NCBI GenBank assembly: GCA_963383645.1
Contig: OY726566.1
Location: forward strand, 98,403,643 to 98,467,642
DNA length: 64,000 nt
Reading direction: 5' to 3'
From: Muscardinus avellanarius
Taxonomy: Eukaryota > Chordata > Mammalia > Rodentia > Gliridae
Shown here: one piece after another, positions 36,205 to 48,130 of the stretch
Numbering within the stretch: the stretch's first letter is position 1
Layout: every line of letters begins with the position of its first letter
Made by a program: the position numbers and the translations under genes
The notes under the pieces: generated by a model
Seen by the model: the letters and a program-made list of their open reading frames with translations, nothing else
The model's database searches: none
What the model was told of the DNA's origin: nothing

Positions 36205-36325
36205 GCTAGGCGGCTGGAGCCCCCCGGGTGGAGGAGTGGGCTTCGGAGGTGCGGTCCTGATGGCCCTGATGGCGGTTAGGCAGCTGGAGCCCCCAGGTGG
36301 AGGAGTGGGCTTCGGAGGTGCGGTG
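36205..36325. repeat. Tandem duplication just inside intron 1
   Basis: A GC-rich segment containing GGAGGAGTGGGCTTCGGAGG occurs twice, about 70 bp apart, within 170 bp downstream of the exon 1 donor. The two copies differ by few bases. Confidence 0.8.
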
Positions 36326-36374
36326 GCGCACTACCCAGGTCTTGGGAAGCCTCCCCTCCCTCGGGGCGCACTCA

Positions 36375-37078
<704 letters not shown>

Positions 37079-37347
37079 GCTCCTGGCGGCTCTCTAGTCG
37101 TGCGCCCCACCCATCCCCGGAAAAAGATGACCCTCGGGGCGCCTCCTCCAGCTCAGCCTCCCTCCCGGTCAGCGAGTCCTCACCCAGGCGCCCTGGCTTA
37201 GATAATGTCAGCCTCGCTCGGTCCCGCGAAGTTGCTTGGGCAAACACGCAGTGCCATCGGGGGCCCGCGCGCTTCCAAAACCCGGCCCCGGGCCACCCCG
37301 AGCGCGAAGTGCCAGGCTAGGACCTGAGCGCGCTTTCTCCCACGCCA

Positions 37348-37470
37348 CCCAGCCCTCGCAACTCAGTGAGACCCTTTTTTTAAATAAAGAATAAAAAATA
37401 GGGCTGGAGGTGTAACTTGGAAGTAGAATGCTCCGGGGTTCTATCCCCCAGTACTGCAAAAAAAAAAAAA
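37348..37470 (+). repeat. SINE, 5'-truncated
   Basis: Starts within the B1-like half at CGCAACTCAGTGAGACCC and ends with the ID-like half and A tail. Confidence 0.8.
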
Positions 37471-37648
37471 AAGTGATTATTAACTCTCCTTTTGGTTTTG
37501 GTTTTGGTTTTTATGTTTTGTTTTTTGTCTTCTCATGAAGAGCCACTTTTGACCCATTTTTGGTTTGTCATAATTATCTTTTTTTTTTTTCCAGTACTGG
37601 GTACTGGCGATGGAACCCAGGGGCATTGTATCTCCGAGCTACACCCCC

Positions 37649-38521
37649 TGTTGTGATTTACATTTTTTAATTAAATACTTAGGTTTTCGTTTAAATTAAT
37701 AGTATAGATGTGTTCAGATGTTTTGAATTAATATGGGGTGACTAATAATTTGGAGTGTTTTTAGAGAGTGTTTTTAGAGAGTGTTTTTAGAGAGTGTTTT
37801 TAGAGAGTTTTAGCCCAGCCTTAAATAATATTGACTCCATTTTAAAGCCTGTCTCCATCTTAAATAAAGTTTTTTAAAAAGTCAGGCACCAGGTGGGAGT
37901 AGTTTTGCTAGAAGGTACCTGAGATATAAAGGAAGCAGCAGCCCTAACCCAGCTCCACACTTGTATCCGGTGAAACATACCCTAGATAAGAGACCCACTC
38001 TCATGTGCCCCTGCTGTCTTCCGGAACATCTGTGTGCTTTGCATAGCTGCTTTAAAATATGGAAGTTGTAAAGAGCCAGGCGTGGTGGCGCATGCTTGTA
38101 ATCTCAGCATTTGGGAGGCTGAGACCGGAGGATCGCGGTTCGAGGACAGCCTCAGCTACTTAGTGAGGCCCTCTGGAACTCAGTGAGACCCGGTTTCAAA
38201 ATAAAGAATAAAAAATAGGGCAGGGGCTGTAGCTTGGAAGTCGAATGCCTCTGGGTTCCATCCCCAAACCCGCAAAAAATAAATTAATTAAAATAAAATA
38301 TGGAAGTTATAAATGTTAAGAATGTTAAGGCAGATGTAATAAGAATGACTGGCAAAATAGTTGTAAAAGAGTATATAAGGCACCCTTTTGCTGGAATCGG
38401 GCCCTTGCCGACTCTGTTGAGACAGATGCGCTTGGGTGCAGGTTCGAACCTGTAATAAAGTGTGACCATTACGAACTTAACTGGCATCGGACGATTTGTC
38501 TCGCGCGGGTACACCGCAACA
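37649..38521 (+). mobile_element. Solo LTR with TGTTG...CAACA ends, itself hit by a SINE
   Basis: The element begins TGTTGTGATTTAC and ends TACACCGCAACA. It contains four copies of a 15-bp GAGTGTTTTTAGAGA unit (37753-37812), a TATATAAGG promoter-like motif (about 38372) and an AATAAAGTG signal (about 38452), so it is in plus orientation. Removing the SINE at 38072-38292 gives about 650 bp of LTR. It sits exactly within a SINE, but the target duplication could not be resolved because the site is a C run. Confidence 0.82.
38072..38292 (+). repeat. B1-dID SINE inserted in the LTR
   Basis: Full copy flanked by AAAATATGGAAGTTGTAAA (about 38055) and AAAATATGGAAGTTATAAA (about 38294), a target-site duplication of about 19 bp with one difference. 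This is the third layer of a nested insertion. Confidence 0.92.
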
Positions 38522-38724
38522 CCAGCCCTATTTTTTAATTCTTTACTTAAAAACAGGGTCTCACTGAGTTGCGAAAGGACTCATTAATAGCTGAGGCTGG
38601 CTGCAAACCTGTGATCCTTCTGTCTCAGCCTCCTGAATGCTGGCATTTCGAGCATGCGCCACCACGCCTGTCTCTAACACTTTTTTTTTTTAACTTGTAG
38701 AAAATGCAATAAAAACTGTACTTC

Positions 38725-38939
38725 AGCCGGGCGTGGTGGCGCGCGCTTGTAATCCTGCGCTTGGGAGGCTGAGACAGGAGGATCACACAGGCTCGAAGCC
38801 AGCCTCAGATACTTAGTGAGGCTCTCGGCAATTTAGTGAGACCCTGTTTCCAAATAAAAAAAATATAAAATAGATCTGGGAGTACAGCCCGGAAGTAGAA
38901 AGCCCCTGGGTTCCACCCCTAGTACCACAAATAAATAAG

Positions 38940-38974
<35 letters not shown>

Positions 38975-38976
38975 AT
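38725..38976 (+). repeat. SINE with (AAAT)n tail
   Basis: Full copy of the CCCGGAAG/GTTCCACCCC type (38725-38930), with about 10 AAAT repeats. CTGTRCTTCA flanks both sides (about 38717 and 38979). Confidence 0.88.
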
Positions 38977-39274
38977 ACTGTGCTTCATTCTACAGGCTAC
39001 CAAAAAAAGGGGAGAGGGGAAAATGCAATAGCCCCCAAAAGATCAATTTGTGAACACAGCCCATGATACCAAATTTACATAAAATGCATCCTTGATTATT
39101 GTTCCTTTACCAGGTGGCAAGAAAATCCTTTAATAAGTTCATATTTGTAGTGCCATATATGACTAAGAAATCTTGTCCTTTTTAATCACAATTCAGAATA
39201 GTTCAAGGGCTGTTTACTCAAGCAAGACCTCAAGAGGCTGAGGCAAAATTTCCTTTTTTTTTTTTTTTTTTTTT

Positions 39275-39440
39275 TCAGCACTGTGAGATTGAAGCCAGGA
39301 CATTCAACCTCTGATCTATACCTCCAGCCCTATTTTTTATTCTTTATTTTGAAACAGGGTCTCACTAAATTGTGGAGGCTGGTCACCAACCTGTGAGCAT
39401 ACTGTCTCAGGCTCCCAAGTACTGGGATTACCTGGGTACG
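39275..39440 (-). repeat. SINE, diverged
   Basis: Minus-strand copy after a poly-T run. Confidence 0.75.
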
Positions 39441-39609
39441 CTACCTCCTAACAATGACCAAGAAATTTTATACTTTTAAACACAATCCAGAATAGCTCAA
39501 GGGCAAACCTAAGTGAAAGGTATATAAAGTGTGTAGAAATATCTTAAGGCAAAAGAAGTTCATATCGGTCTTTTAGAAAAACTTTCTAAATATTCAAAGA
39601 TCCAAGATG

Positions 39610-39845
39610 CCAGGCGTGGTGGCGCACGCTTGTAATCCCCGCGCTTGGGAGGCTGAGACAGGAGGATCACCGGTTCGAAGGCAGCCTGAGCTACTTAGTG
39701 AGGCTCTCAGCAACCTAGTGAGACCCTGTTTCCAAATAAAATATAAAAAATAAGAATAGGTCTGGGAGTATAACCCGGAGGTAGAAAGACTCTGAGTCCC
39801 CCAGTCCCCCCAGTACCCAGTACCACCAAAAAAAAAAAAAAAAAA
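39610..39845 (+). repeat. B1-dID SINE
   Basis: Full copy with a locally repeated CAGTCCCCCCAGTACC end. The flanks AAAGATCCAAGA and AAAAATCCAAGA suggest a target-site duplication. Confidence 0.85.
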
Positions 39846-39849
39846 TCCA

Positions 39850-40220
39850 AGAAACTACGTAGACCCAACACTATTAGTATGTTTCGTAGTTAATACATCA
39901 CTAATGCAAAATGTCAAGTGATATGCGTTATAATTATAAAAATTGAGATTCACCAACACATCTGTGTCCTCAAACCGCTGCTTAAACCCTGATATCAAGA
40001 GGTCACAGGTGGGCAAGCCTATACATATCCCAAGATTGAAAAACCGTACTTGTCACACATTATTTTTAAGGAATGCAGGATATGCAGAGATAATTCTTAT
40101 CTAAATGTATCTGACAAAAGCCAAGCCCTCCAGACAATAGAGCGCCATTAACCCCCTGGAGGGATCAAAGAAGGTCTAAGGCCAGTCCCCACAAGACCCA
40201 ATTTCAAAACAAAAGGGGTA
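39850..40220. other. Non-repetitive-looking 5' flank sequence
   Basis: No feature recognised. Confidence 0.4.
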
Positions 40221-40221
40221 T

Positions 40222-40470
40222 TGCCAGGCGTGGTGGCACACATGCCTGTAATCCCCGAGCTTGGGAGGTGGAGACAGGAGGATCGCAGGTTCATAGGTTC
40301 GAAGCCAGCCGCCCTGGTTTAAAAGACCCTGTTTCCAAAAATAAAAATAGGTCTGGGAGTGTAGCCCGGAGGTAGAAGGGCTTCCAGGAACCCCAGTACC
40401 AAAAAAAAAAAAAAAAAAAGGGTATATAGCTCAGAAGTAGAATGCCCCAGGATTTAATCCCTAGTACTAA
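40222..40470 (+). repeat. Short-type SINE inserted before an ID-like half
   Basis: Short-type copy 40222-40402 with A tail, then an ID-like half 40425-40470. AAAAGGGTAT occurs on both sides (40211 and 40417), so the young copy inserted into an older SINE. Confidence 0.88.
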
Positions 40471-40594
40471 GGGTGGGTTAAAGAGGCTCAGTGAAGAAGG
40501 CCTATAATCCCAGTACTTGGGAGGCTGACACAGAAAGATTGTCAATTCAAGGCCAGCCTCAGCAGCTTAGTTTATATTGATTAACTAATTAATA

Positions 40595-41185
40595 AAGGTG
40601 GGCACGGTGGCGCACTTGTAATCCCAGTACTTGGGAGGTTGAAAAAGGAGGATCACAGGTTCGAGGACAACCTCAGCAAGGAGTGAGACTTTTCATCAAC
40701 CTTGGTGAGTCCTCAGCTCAGGAACCCAGGATCTGCAGGGTCCTTGGCTAACGTGACGAGAAGAATTTCAGCACACGCCAGTCAGAGACATGGACAGAGG
40801 TTTATTTAGGAGAGGGGAGGAAATACACATTCAAGACAGAACAATTGGGGTCCTCATTAGCTGACGGACGGATACGCTGGGATATCCTAAATTATAGTTT
40901 TTCTCGGAAATATTGTTAACTCTAGGATCTACGGGTTTCCCAAGAATTTACGGGAGTGTCAGGCCTGGGAAAGAGAACTGGTTTGTGGACTAGAAGCAGA
41001 AGCACTTCAGCTCCAGGTTCTTAAAGTTATATTTTACTTTCCCTTCCTGTCTGCCTCCTTTCTACCTACCTATTTCTTCTATCCTACATCAAACCTAGGG
41101 AGACCCTGTTTCCAAATAAAAATAAAAAGGGCCAGGGGTATTGTTCAGGGGCAGAACATTCCTGGGCTCAGTCCCCTCGTGTGCA
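40595..41185 (+). repeat. SINE split by an LTR
   Basis: B1-like half 40595-40702 ending CATCAACCT. It resumes at 41089 with TCAAACCTAGGGAGACCC and an ID-like half to 41185. Confidence 0.82.
40703..41088 (-). mobile_element. Solo LTR, about 386 bp
   Basis: On the minus strand it runs TGTAGGATAGAAG...GGACTCACCA (TG...CA), with AAATAAACCTCTG as polyadenylation region followed by a GT-rich R/U5. It is flanked by TCAACCT on the left and TCAAACCT on the right, an imperfect target duplication inside a SINE. Confidence 0.78.
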
Positions 41186-41189
41186 GCAC

Positions 41190-41495
41190 GTAGAAAATGG
41201 CTCCACTGATGCTGAAGAGATTCTAGGCTCCCAAAGCGTGAACTCAGGTCACACCCAGGCTCGATGCACAATAACGCAGGATATAACCAGGATACACCCT
41301 GACAACCAGCTAACAACCTGAGGGCTTTAACCATTGGCACCCCAAGACTAAAACCTCAGCCTCCTCAACCCAGGGGCCTGGCTCAGCCCCTGGAGGTTGA
41401 CACTCACTCTCTGGCAGCCCCAGGAGCTGTCACCTTCCCCGTTAACCTCTCCTAGAGGCTTCCTCCTGACACTGTCTGGACCGGAAGCAATACTG
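41190..41495. other. Non-repetitive-looking 5' flank sequence
   Basis: No feature recognised. Confidence 0.4.
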
Positions 41496-41496
41496 T

Positions 41497-41626
41497 CAGC
41501 CCTATTTTATTTTATTTTATTTTTTTTGAAACAGGTTCTCTAACTTGCTGAGGGTGTCACTATGTTACTGAGGCTGGCCTCAAACATTTGATCCTCCTGT
41601 CTCAGTCTTCCAAATACAGGGATTGC
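41497..41626 (-). repeat. SINE truncated by an LTR
   Basis: Minus-strand B1-like half breaking off at AGGGATTGC. Confidence 0.75.
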
Positions 41627-42176
41627 TGTTGTGATGGATTCGCAACAGAAACTCAGACAAACTCAGTCAAGGTATATACGCTGTTTAATTTACTGGGAAG
41701 TACGAATCCTAATCCTAACTATCAGGGCCTCAGATAGGGCGCTCTCACCAATCTCTGGAGAACAGGTCAGGGTCCGGAGGCCGTTCACCAATTACAGCAG
41801 GAGGATCTTAAATCACAGTGGCACAGGCTTCTGTCGCTCACGGATGGGAGAATTCTATGAGCATCTGACCTTCATCTTGAGAAACAGCCCGGTGGCTACC
41901 AGGGAGTCCCCTGGCCGAGCCAGCATTCAGCCTCACAGACGGCAGAGAGTATCATTCAGCAAACAGCTTGTCCTTGTGTGGCTTAGTCGGATAGCAGAGC
42001 ATGTCTATCTGATATGGTGTGTTCTGCAGAGACACAAATAGTCTTCTGGTGGAGTTTCCCCAGCTGAGGCAGTCACATCTATCTAAGCAGGCATCAGCCT
42101 GTACCCTCAGAGCGGAAAGGTATCACGCAGAGAAAAGGCATCATCATACTTGTGCCAATGCATATTATTCCTAACA
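41627..42176 (-). mobile_element. Probable solo LTR, 550 bp
   Basis: The element runs TGTTGTGATGG...ATTCCTAACA and is flanked by ATTGC (41622-41626) and ATTAC (42177-42181), a 5-bp duplication with one difference. The interrupted SINE on the left supports insertion. Orientation is uncertain. A 136-codon ORF within it has no protein character I recognise. Confidence 0.65.
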
Positions 42177-42229
42177 ATTACACACCAGGGGGAAAAAAAA
42201 CAATCTTTCTTTAAAATGATAACGCCTAG

Positions 42230-42414
42230 CCGGGCATGGTGGCGCACGCTTGTAATCCCCGCGCTTGGGAGGCAGAGACGGGAGGATCGCGCTGGCTCGA
42301 AGCCAGCCTTGCTGGTTTAAGAGACCCTGTTTCCAAATAAAAAATATTTTAAAATAGTCTGGGAGTGCAGCCTGGAAGTAGAAGGGTTTCCAGGAACCCA
42401 AGTACCACCAAAAA

Positions 42415-42458
<44 letters not shown>

Positions 42459-42672
42459 AAAATGATAACGCCTAGCCAGGCATAGTGGCGCAGGCTTGTA
42501 ATCCCAGTACTTGGGAGGCAGACAAGAGGATCACAGGTTTGCGGCCAGCCTCAGCTGCTTAGTGAGGCCCTCTTGCAACTTAGTAAGACCCTGTTTCAAA
42601 ATAAAGAATAAAAAATAGGTCTGGGAGTGTAGCTCGGATGTAGAATGCCCCTAGGTTCCATCCCCAGTACAA
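42230..42672 (+). repeat. Two SINEs with an (AAAT)n tract
   Basis: Short-type copy 42230-42410 with about 11 AAAT repeats; AAAATGATAACGCCTAGCC is repeated on both sides (42214 and 42460), a target duplication that reaches into the following SINE. Second full copy 42472-42672 ends in a GA-rich tract. Confidence 0.9.
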
Positions 42673-42679
42673 AGAGAGA

Positions 42680-43025
42680 GAGAAAGAGAAAGAGAGAGAG
42701 AGATTCTTCAAAAAGATTATTGGGAGTTCTCAGTATGTAATTCATGGTAGAGGAACAATATTCTCAGGAATAAAGGACGTGGGTATGGAAACCAGCCAAA
42801 CCTGGGCCCACAAGAGATCATCTGACTTCTTGTTGCCTCTGGGTGCTGCTTCCCTAACTGTCTTTTAATCCACTTGGGCTTGGATGTGGTCTGACAGGTT
42901 CCCAGAAGCCTTTTGTTTCCAATCAATTAAATGTGTTTTTTGACTGTCTTCTTTATGACCCTTACATGAGTTAGTCATTTGTAAGGTGCAAAAGTCTAAG
43001 AAACAGTCCTGGGCCTTGAAGGGGC
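42680..43025. other. Non-repetitive-looking 5' flank sequence
   Basis: No feature recognised. Confidence 0.4.
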
Positions 43026-43029
43026 ATGT

Positions 43030-43128
43030 GTTCGGGGAGATGTAACCCCAGCTGCTGAAGAGGCTGAGACAGGAGGATGGCAAGTTTGAAGACAGCTTGG
43101 GCAATTTAGCAAGACTCTGTCTCAAAAT

Positions 43129-43170
<42 letters not shown>

Positions 43171-43700
43171 GGGTCTGGGGATGGAACCCAGAGGCATTCA
43201 ACCTCCGAGCTACACACCCTGCCCAATTTTTTATTCTTTATTTTGAAACAGGGTCTCACTGAGTTACAGGGGGCCTCACTATGTAGCTGAGTGCTGGCCG
43301 CGAACCGCTATCCTCCAGTCTCAGCCTCCCAAATGCTGGGATTAGAAGCGTGCGCCACCACACCTGGCTCCAAAATAAACATTTAAAAAGGGCCGGGCAT
43401 GTGGGCCCAGGCTGTAATCCCAGCATTTGGGAGGCTGAGACAGGAGGATCGTGGTTGGTGGACAGCCTCAGCTACTTAGTGAGGCCCTCTGCAACTCAGT
43501 GAGACCCTATTTCAAAATAAAGAATTAAAAATAGGGCTGGGGTGTTACTGGGAGGTAGAATGCCCCTGGGTTCCATCCCCAGTACTGCCAAATAAATAAA
43601 TAAATAAATAAATAAATAAAGCTCGGGATGCTGAGACAGGAGGATTGCAGGTTGGAGGCCTGGCTCGGCAGCCTGGCAAGACCCTGTTTCAAAATAAATA
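43030..43700. repeat. SINE cluster
   Basis: Plus-strand B1-like half 43030-43132, minus-strand full copy 43168-43370 inserted after it, plus-strand full copy 43390-43590 with an AAAT tract, and a plus-strand half 43620-43700. Confidence 0.82.
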
Positions 43701-43704
43701 AAAG

Positions 43705-44280
43705 AGAAGCTGGGCGGTAATCCCTGGCTGGAGGGGCCTGCGCCCTGTGGCTCTCCTCCTTCTGTATTTCGGGACAGCTCTTCCTGCAAGCAAACCTAGA
43801 GGCAGTTAATGGAAGGGGCTGTGGCCCCTGCACCGCAGTGGGTTCAGGGCCACGTGGTCCTCCTCGCGTCCCTCCACCACCGTCTTCTCTAACCCCTCGC
43901 CCTTGCCACTGACTGCCTCCGCGGATCTCAGTAACTTCCGCGATTGCGTGCCCAATCCTCATTCCTAGGGACCGTGGGCACCTTCTCCAGCCGGGGTTGC
44001 TGCTCTTGTCTCAGGGTTAGAGTTGAGTGAAGGACCGGAGGCACCCAAAGAGGTCACGGGAGCGCCACACCGCTCCACACATCGCGTGACGGCAGCTCTG
44101 CCTCCTTCACAGGCTGTTAGACTCTGTCGCCAGAGTTTTAGGGTGAAGGCTTTTGATCTGGCAATCTCAACAGACCGGGCTCAGGTGCCCATGCTAATAT
44201 GGCAATCAAAGAGACAGGGAATGGGAAGGGCAGGAAGGACGTCTAATCAGAGCGGCCATGCTGGGAAGAAGAAAGAAGCA
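43705..44280. other. Non-repetitive-looking 5' flank sequence
   Basis: Moderately GC-rich, no convincing exon. Confidence 0.4.
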
Positions 44281-44284
44281 GGCA

Positions 44285-44653
44285 TCTGAAAGTAATGAGA
44301 CCCTCATCAACCTAGGGAGACCCTGGTTCAAAATAAAAATAAACACTAAAGGGCTGAGGGTGTAGCTCAGAGGTAGAACACCTGAGTTCAACCTCAGTAC
44401 CCAAAAATAAAAAACTAAAACAGCAGTAAGATCTGTCCTCAAGAGACTGATAGCATCTTTGGCTTTTTTTTTTTGTACTGGGGGTGGAACCCAGGGGCTT
44501 CCTACCTCCGGGCTACACTCCCAGACCTTTTTTATATTTTATTTGGAAACAGGGTCTCACTAAGTAGCTGAGGCTGGCTTTGAACCTGTGTGATCCTCCT
44601 GTCTCAGCCTCCCAAGCACGGGGATTACAAGCGTGCGCCACCACGCCCGGCAT
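44285..44653. repeat. ID-bearing SINE fragment and a minus-strand SINE
   Basis: Plus-strand 3' piece 44285-44400, minus-strand full copy 44474-44653. GGCATTT(C/T) or TTTGGC flanks the latter on both sides, consistent with a target duplication. Confidence 0.82.
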
Positions 44654-44687
44654 TTTTGGCATTTCTAGAAAAGGTTGGGCAGAGCAC

Positions 44688-44777
44688 GGGTGGGGTACTC
44701 ACACAGCGAGGTAGGGGTGCTAGGTAAGCAGCGGGTGGGGGACTCACACGGCGAGGTAGGGGTGCTAGGTAAGCAGC
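44688..44777. repeat. 45-bp direct duplication
   Basis: Two copies of a unit containing GGCGAGGTAGGGGTGCTAGG with two differences. Each unit holds two AGGTA steps that look like splice-donor cores. Confidence 0.9.
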
Positions 44778-44779
44778 GC

Positions 44780-45305
44780 AGATACTCTTGGTGAGGCGGT
44801 GGTCTGGCTGATCAGTCTCTCAGGTCTTGTTCTGTGAAGCTGCGGGAAAGATGCCACCCCTTGGCGGGGGAGGGGCGCCTGGCACTCCTGCGTAGGAGGG
44901 CAGCCTCATCACAGGGCAGTCTGCACTGCCAGGCTGCCAAAGCTGCTCTTGCTTGGCGTAGTTTCAGCCCCTTGTCATGAAGATACTTATCAATGAGACC
45001 TGTTATTCCTGGAAATCAAGGTAACTGAGGAAGAAAATAGCCCAGAAGAGGGAAAAAAAAAAAAAGTTAAAGAGGCAGAAAGAGCGAGAGGGGTACAAAA
45101 TGGAGTTGGAGAGGTGAGGGTCTGGGTCCTCCTTCAAGCCCATTAGGAGGTCCCAGTCCCTGGTCTCAGCCTTCACTTGTCCAGCAGGACCTTTGCTGTG
45201 TCTCTGAGCAAGTGCATGTCTTTGGGGAAGCAGGACCTCTCACTCTGCAGAGCCCAGAATTGTGGAAAGCCCAGGGTGCCAAGACATCCTGCTGCCTCGG
45301 CATCT
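44780..45305. other. Non-repetitive-looking 5' flank sequence
   Basis: No recognisable gene or repeat. Confidence 0.4.
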
Positions 45306-45308
45306 ATG

Positions 45309-46622
45309 TGTTGAGACCCCCCACTCCACATAGTTAATCGGCAAAAAGCCCCGAGAAAGAGGGTCGTCTCTGGCCAAAGTACCCCCCACTTTTAGATACC
45401 CTTCACTATTATTCCCTTTAACTTTCTACACGAATTGCTCCAGTGATGTGAAATTAGGACTACAAATAGAAACTGAGTCCGTGGAAATAAACTCTCTAAT
45501 AATTTGCCTAAACGTCCTTGGCTCTGCTCAAAAACAATAAAAACTGGCCAGAATTCAGATGCTGTGATAAGCATTCCAGCTGCAGCAATTACAAAGGGTC
45601 TCTGACCCTCACTATCACTAACTTAGGTTAAGCTATTAACTCAGGTAAGGTAGTTCAGTTTAAGGAAACTTTGTTTACCCTTGAGATCCTGCCTAGAGAC
45701 AGAGAAGATAAAAACCTTGTGTGTGACCTTAAAGCAATTTAGTTGATAAACAACTTAGTTGCCCAAATACAATAGACTCAAGGAAAAAGATTGGTGACTT
45801 TTACGCCCAGTGTAAATATTCCTGAAGACAGAGAGGCTGACCGCATGGTTAATGAATATGACAAAATAAAGGACAGACGTTCTAAATATATATGTATGAA
45901 GGAAAGGAAATACCGTGTAAGAGTAAGAAAAGCATTTTTGCATGAAGAAGAGCTTATCATAAGAAAGTCCCAACTGGGAAAGAAAGGAATTAGAAAGTTA
46001 GAAGCAGGTTGCAGAGGGTTTGTGACAGAGAAATGGATTATCAAAGATGGTTAGACTTTTAATAGGCTTATTGTCTAAAGAAGAGTGTTCAGCAGTTAAG
46101 GAAATACATCTGACAATTAAAACCAAGAACTTTGTGGTGTTGTTTGTGGTATTTTGTCTGCAAAACTGTGTTGTGAGTTTGCTTAAGCTTTCAGATTTAG
46201 AAGGTAAAATGCCAACACCTGGAGAAACTTTATCACATCCACCTGAATCACCACATCTCCCCACACTTGCTATATGAACTGAGCCCAAAAGATGGAAAGT
46301 TCCAAGAGAGTCAAAGAAGATTCCCCGAGAAACCCCCAAGCCTTGGCCATGCTTGTTTATTTTGGGAAGTGGCCCCCTGGGACTGCTTATCTGCAAAGAC
46401 CTTGGAAAAGAATCAGGAGTCAGGAGTCAATCTCTCGAAGATCAACAGCCAGCTGAAGGACTAGTTTTATTACCTTTGTTTACATGTCATTCATTATTAT
46501 TTCACAATGATTACACCCACCTCCCTCTCCTCTTACTATTAACTTTACTGGTGAAAGGTATAAATTTCTTGGAGTTTTTGTAATAAAGTGTCATTGGCTC
46601 AAGAAGCCTTTGTCCACCTCAA
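45309..46622 (+). mobile_element. LTR/ERV-type sequence, about 1.3 kb
   Basis: Begins TGTTGAGACCCCCCACTCC. Near the right end it has GGTATAAATTTCTTGG (TATA-like, about 46556) and GTAATAAAGTGTCATTGG (polyadenylation signal, about 46580), ending about CCACCTCA. This order is typical of an LTR read on the plus strand. An 87-codon lysine/arginine-rich ORF lies at 45791-46054. No flanking duplication was resolved. Confidence 0.5.
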
Positions 46623-46624
46623 AT

Positions 46625-47155
46625 TCTTTCCCAAGCGCCGTACCTAAAAACTTAGGGAATTCATAGAGGGGAAAGAATTGCTGCAGATAAGTTTCTGCAG
46701 AACTCCACCTGCCTTTTGCCCCATCTTTCTGAGGCTCCCGGTCGCGAGTGGACTTGCCCCCACAGGACTGAGCCCGTCGGTAACACCAGGGGGTGGTTGG
46801 AGCGATGCAAAGTGGAGCTACTGGTCCTCCCAGGCATTCCGTCGGGCTCACCTGCTGGAGACATACTAGAATACTCTCTGATTCCATACCGTCGTGGTGT
46901 GGAGGATGTCGACATTGTAGCTCATCGCCTCTACGCTGGCACTCCAGCTGAGGCTTTAACTGCCAAGTCCAGGGCTTTACCCTTCCAGTAGCTTCTGTGT
47001 GGTGAGGTGGGTGTGACCAGTGGAGCCCATGCCCATCGGCACACTCCCCCACTTTCTGTGCCAGTAGAGGTGCCTAGTCAGAGGCTATGTTATGTGGGAC
47101 TTTTGTCATTGGATTGGGCCTTTCTTTTCTTTTTCTTTTTTTATTTTATGTATTT
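46625..47155. other. Unidentified sequence, possibly ERV-derived
   Basis: Follows the LTR-like block. ORFs on both strands up to 153 codons overlap each other and show no recognisable domain. Confidence 0.3.
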
Positions 47156-47164
47156 ATTTATTTT

Positions 47165-47292
47165 TGTGGTACCGAGAATTGAACCCAGGGGCATTCTACT
47201 TCCAGGCTATACCACCCGCCCTGTTTTTTTGTTTTTGTTTTTGGTGGTACTGGGGTTCCTGGAAGCCCTTCTGCCTCCGGGCTACACTCCCA

Positions 47293-47363
<71 letters not shown>

Positions 47364-47610
47364 CAGGGTCTCTTAAGCCAGCACAGATGACTTTGAACCT
47401 GCAGGATCCTCCTGTCTCTGCCTCCCAAGCGCAGGAATTACAAGCGTGCGCCACCACGCCCGGCTTTTTTTTTTTTTTAATGTTTTATTTGGAAACAGAG
47501 TCTTGCTAAGTTGATGAGAACTTCACTAAGTTGCTGAAGCTGTCCTCAAACCTGCCATTCTCCTGTCTCAGCCTCCCAAGTACTGAGATCCCAGGCGTGT
47601 GTCACCGGTT
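47165..47610 (-). repeat. Minus-strand SINEs with an (AT)n expansion
   Basis: ID-like half 47165-47222; short-type copy 47240-47464 whose two halves are separated by about 32 AT repeats (47296-47359); B1-like half 47480-47610. Confidence 0.85.
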
Positions 47611-47614
47611 CTCC

Positions 47615-48130
47615 TTGCGTTGTGTCCTGACAGCAGACTGACGAGTGGATATATCTTTGTGGCAAAACCATAAATACTTGTTATTCATCCCATATGAATA
47701 TGAACTATTTCCTGATTTGGGGTAGAAAGGAATGCCTTCACCAAATCCATGGCCATAAACCACAGGCTTCAGGGTGCTTTTCTGCGGGAAAGATGCTACG
47801 TCCAGCCCAGCAGGTGTGACCAGGGCACCACTTGCTTGCAGTCATCTGTGATCATCCTTTAGGATCCACCCATTTGCTGCCTGGTGCACACTGGCAAGCC
47901 GAACGGAAGTCGGTGTCTATGCTGCCTCGTCTTTCAGATGCTGAGCAGCGGCCCTAATCTCTGCCATGGCCCCACGCTGGCCCAGAGCACCAGGGAATCT
48001 CAGCTGCTTTCACTTAGCCTCCTCTTCAATAGCTCTCACCTGTGGGAACACAGTGAACGCCGGGGTTTGCCCACTTCCAAAGATGATGTCTCAGTCACCC
48101 TCTCACTGCCGGAACCCCAAAAGCCTCGCC
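47615..48130 (-). pseudogene. Possible decayed ERV-L-type pol remnant
   Basis: The minus-strand translation between about 47620 and 47760 has a faint resemblance to the active-site region of ERV-L-type reverse transcriptase, with stops and many changes. The catalytic motif is not intact. Upstream sequence is unrecognised. Confidence 0.3.

Larger units (their letters stand above)
37590..38680 (-). repeat. B1-dID SINE split by an LTR
   Basis: ID-like half 37590-37648 ends ACACCCCC. It resumes at 38522 with CCAGCCCTATTTT and continues to 38680. Confidence 0.85.

Noticed and set aside
45591..47052. 153-codon minus-strand ORF at 46591-47052
   Set aside because: It overlaps plus-strand ORFs of similar length and shows no recognisable domain; probably chance in repeat-derived DNA.
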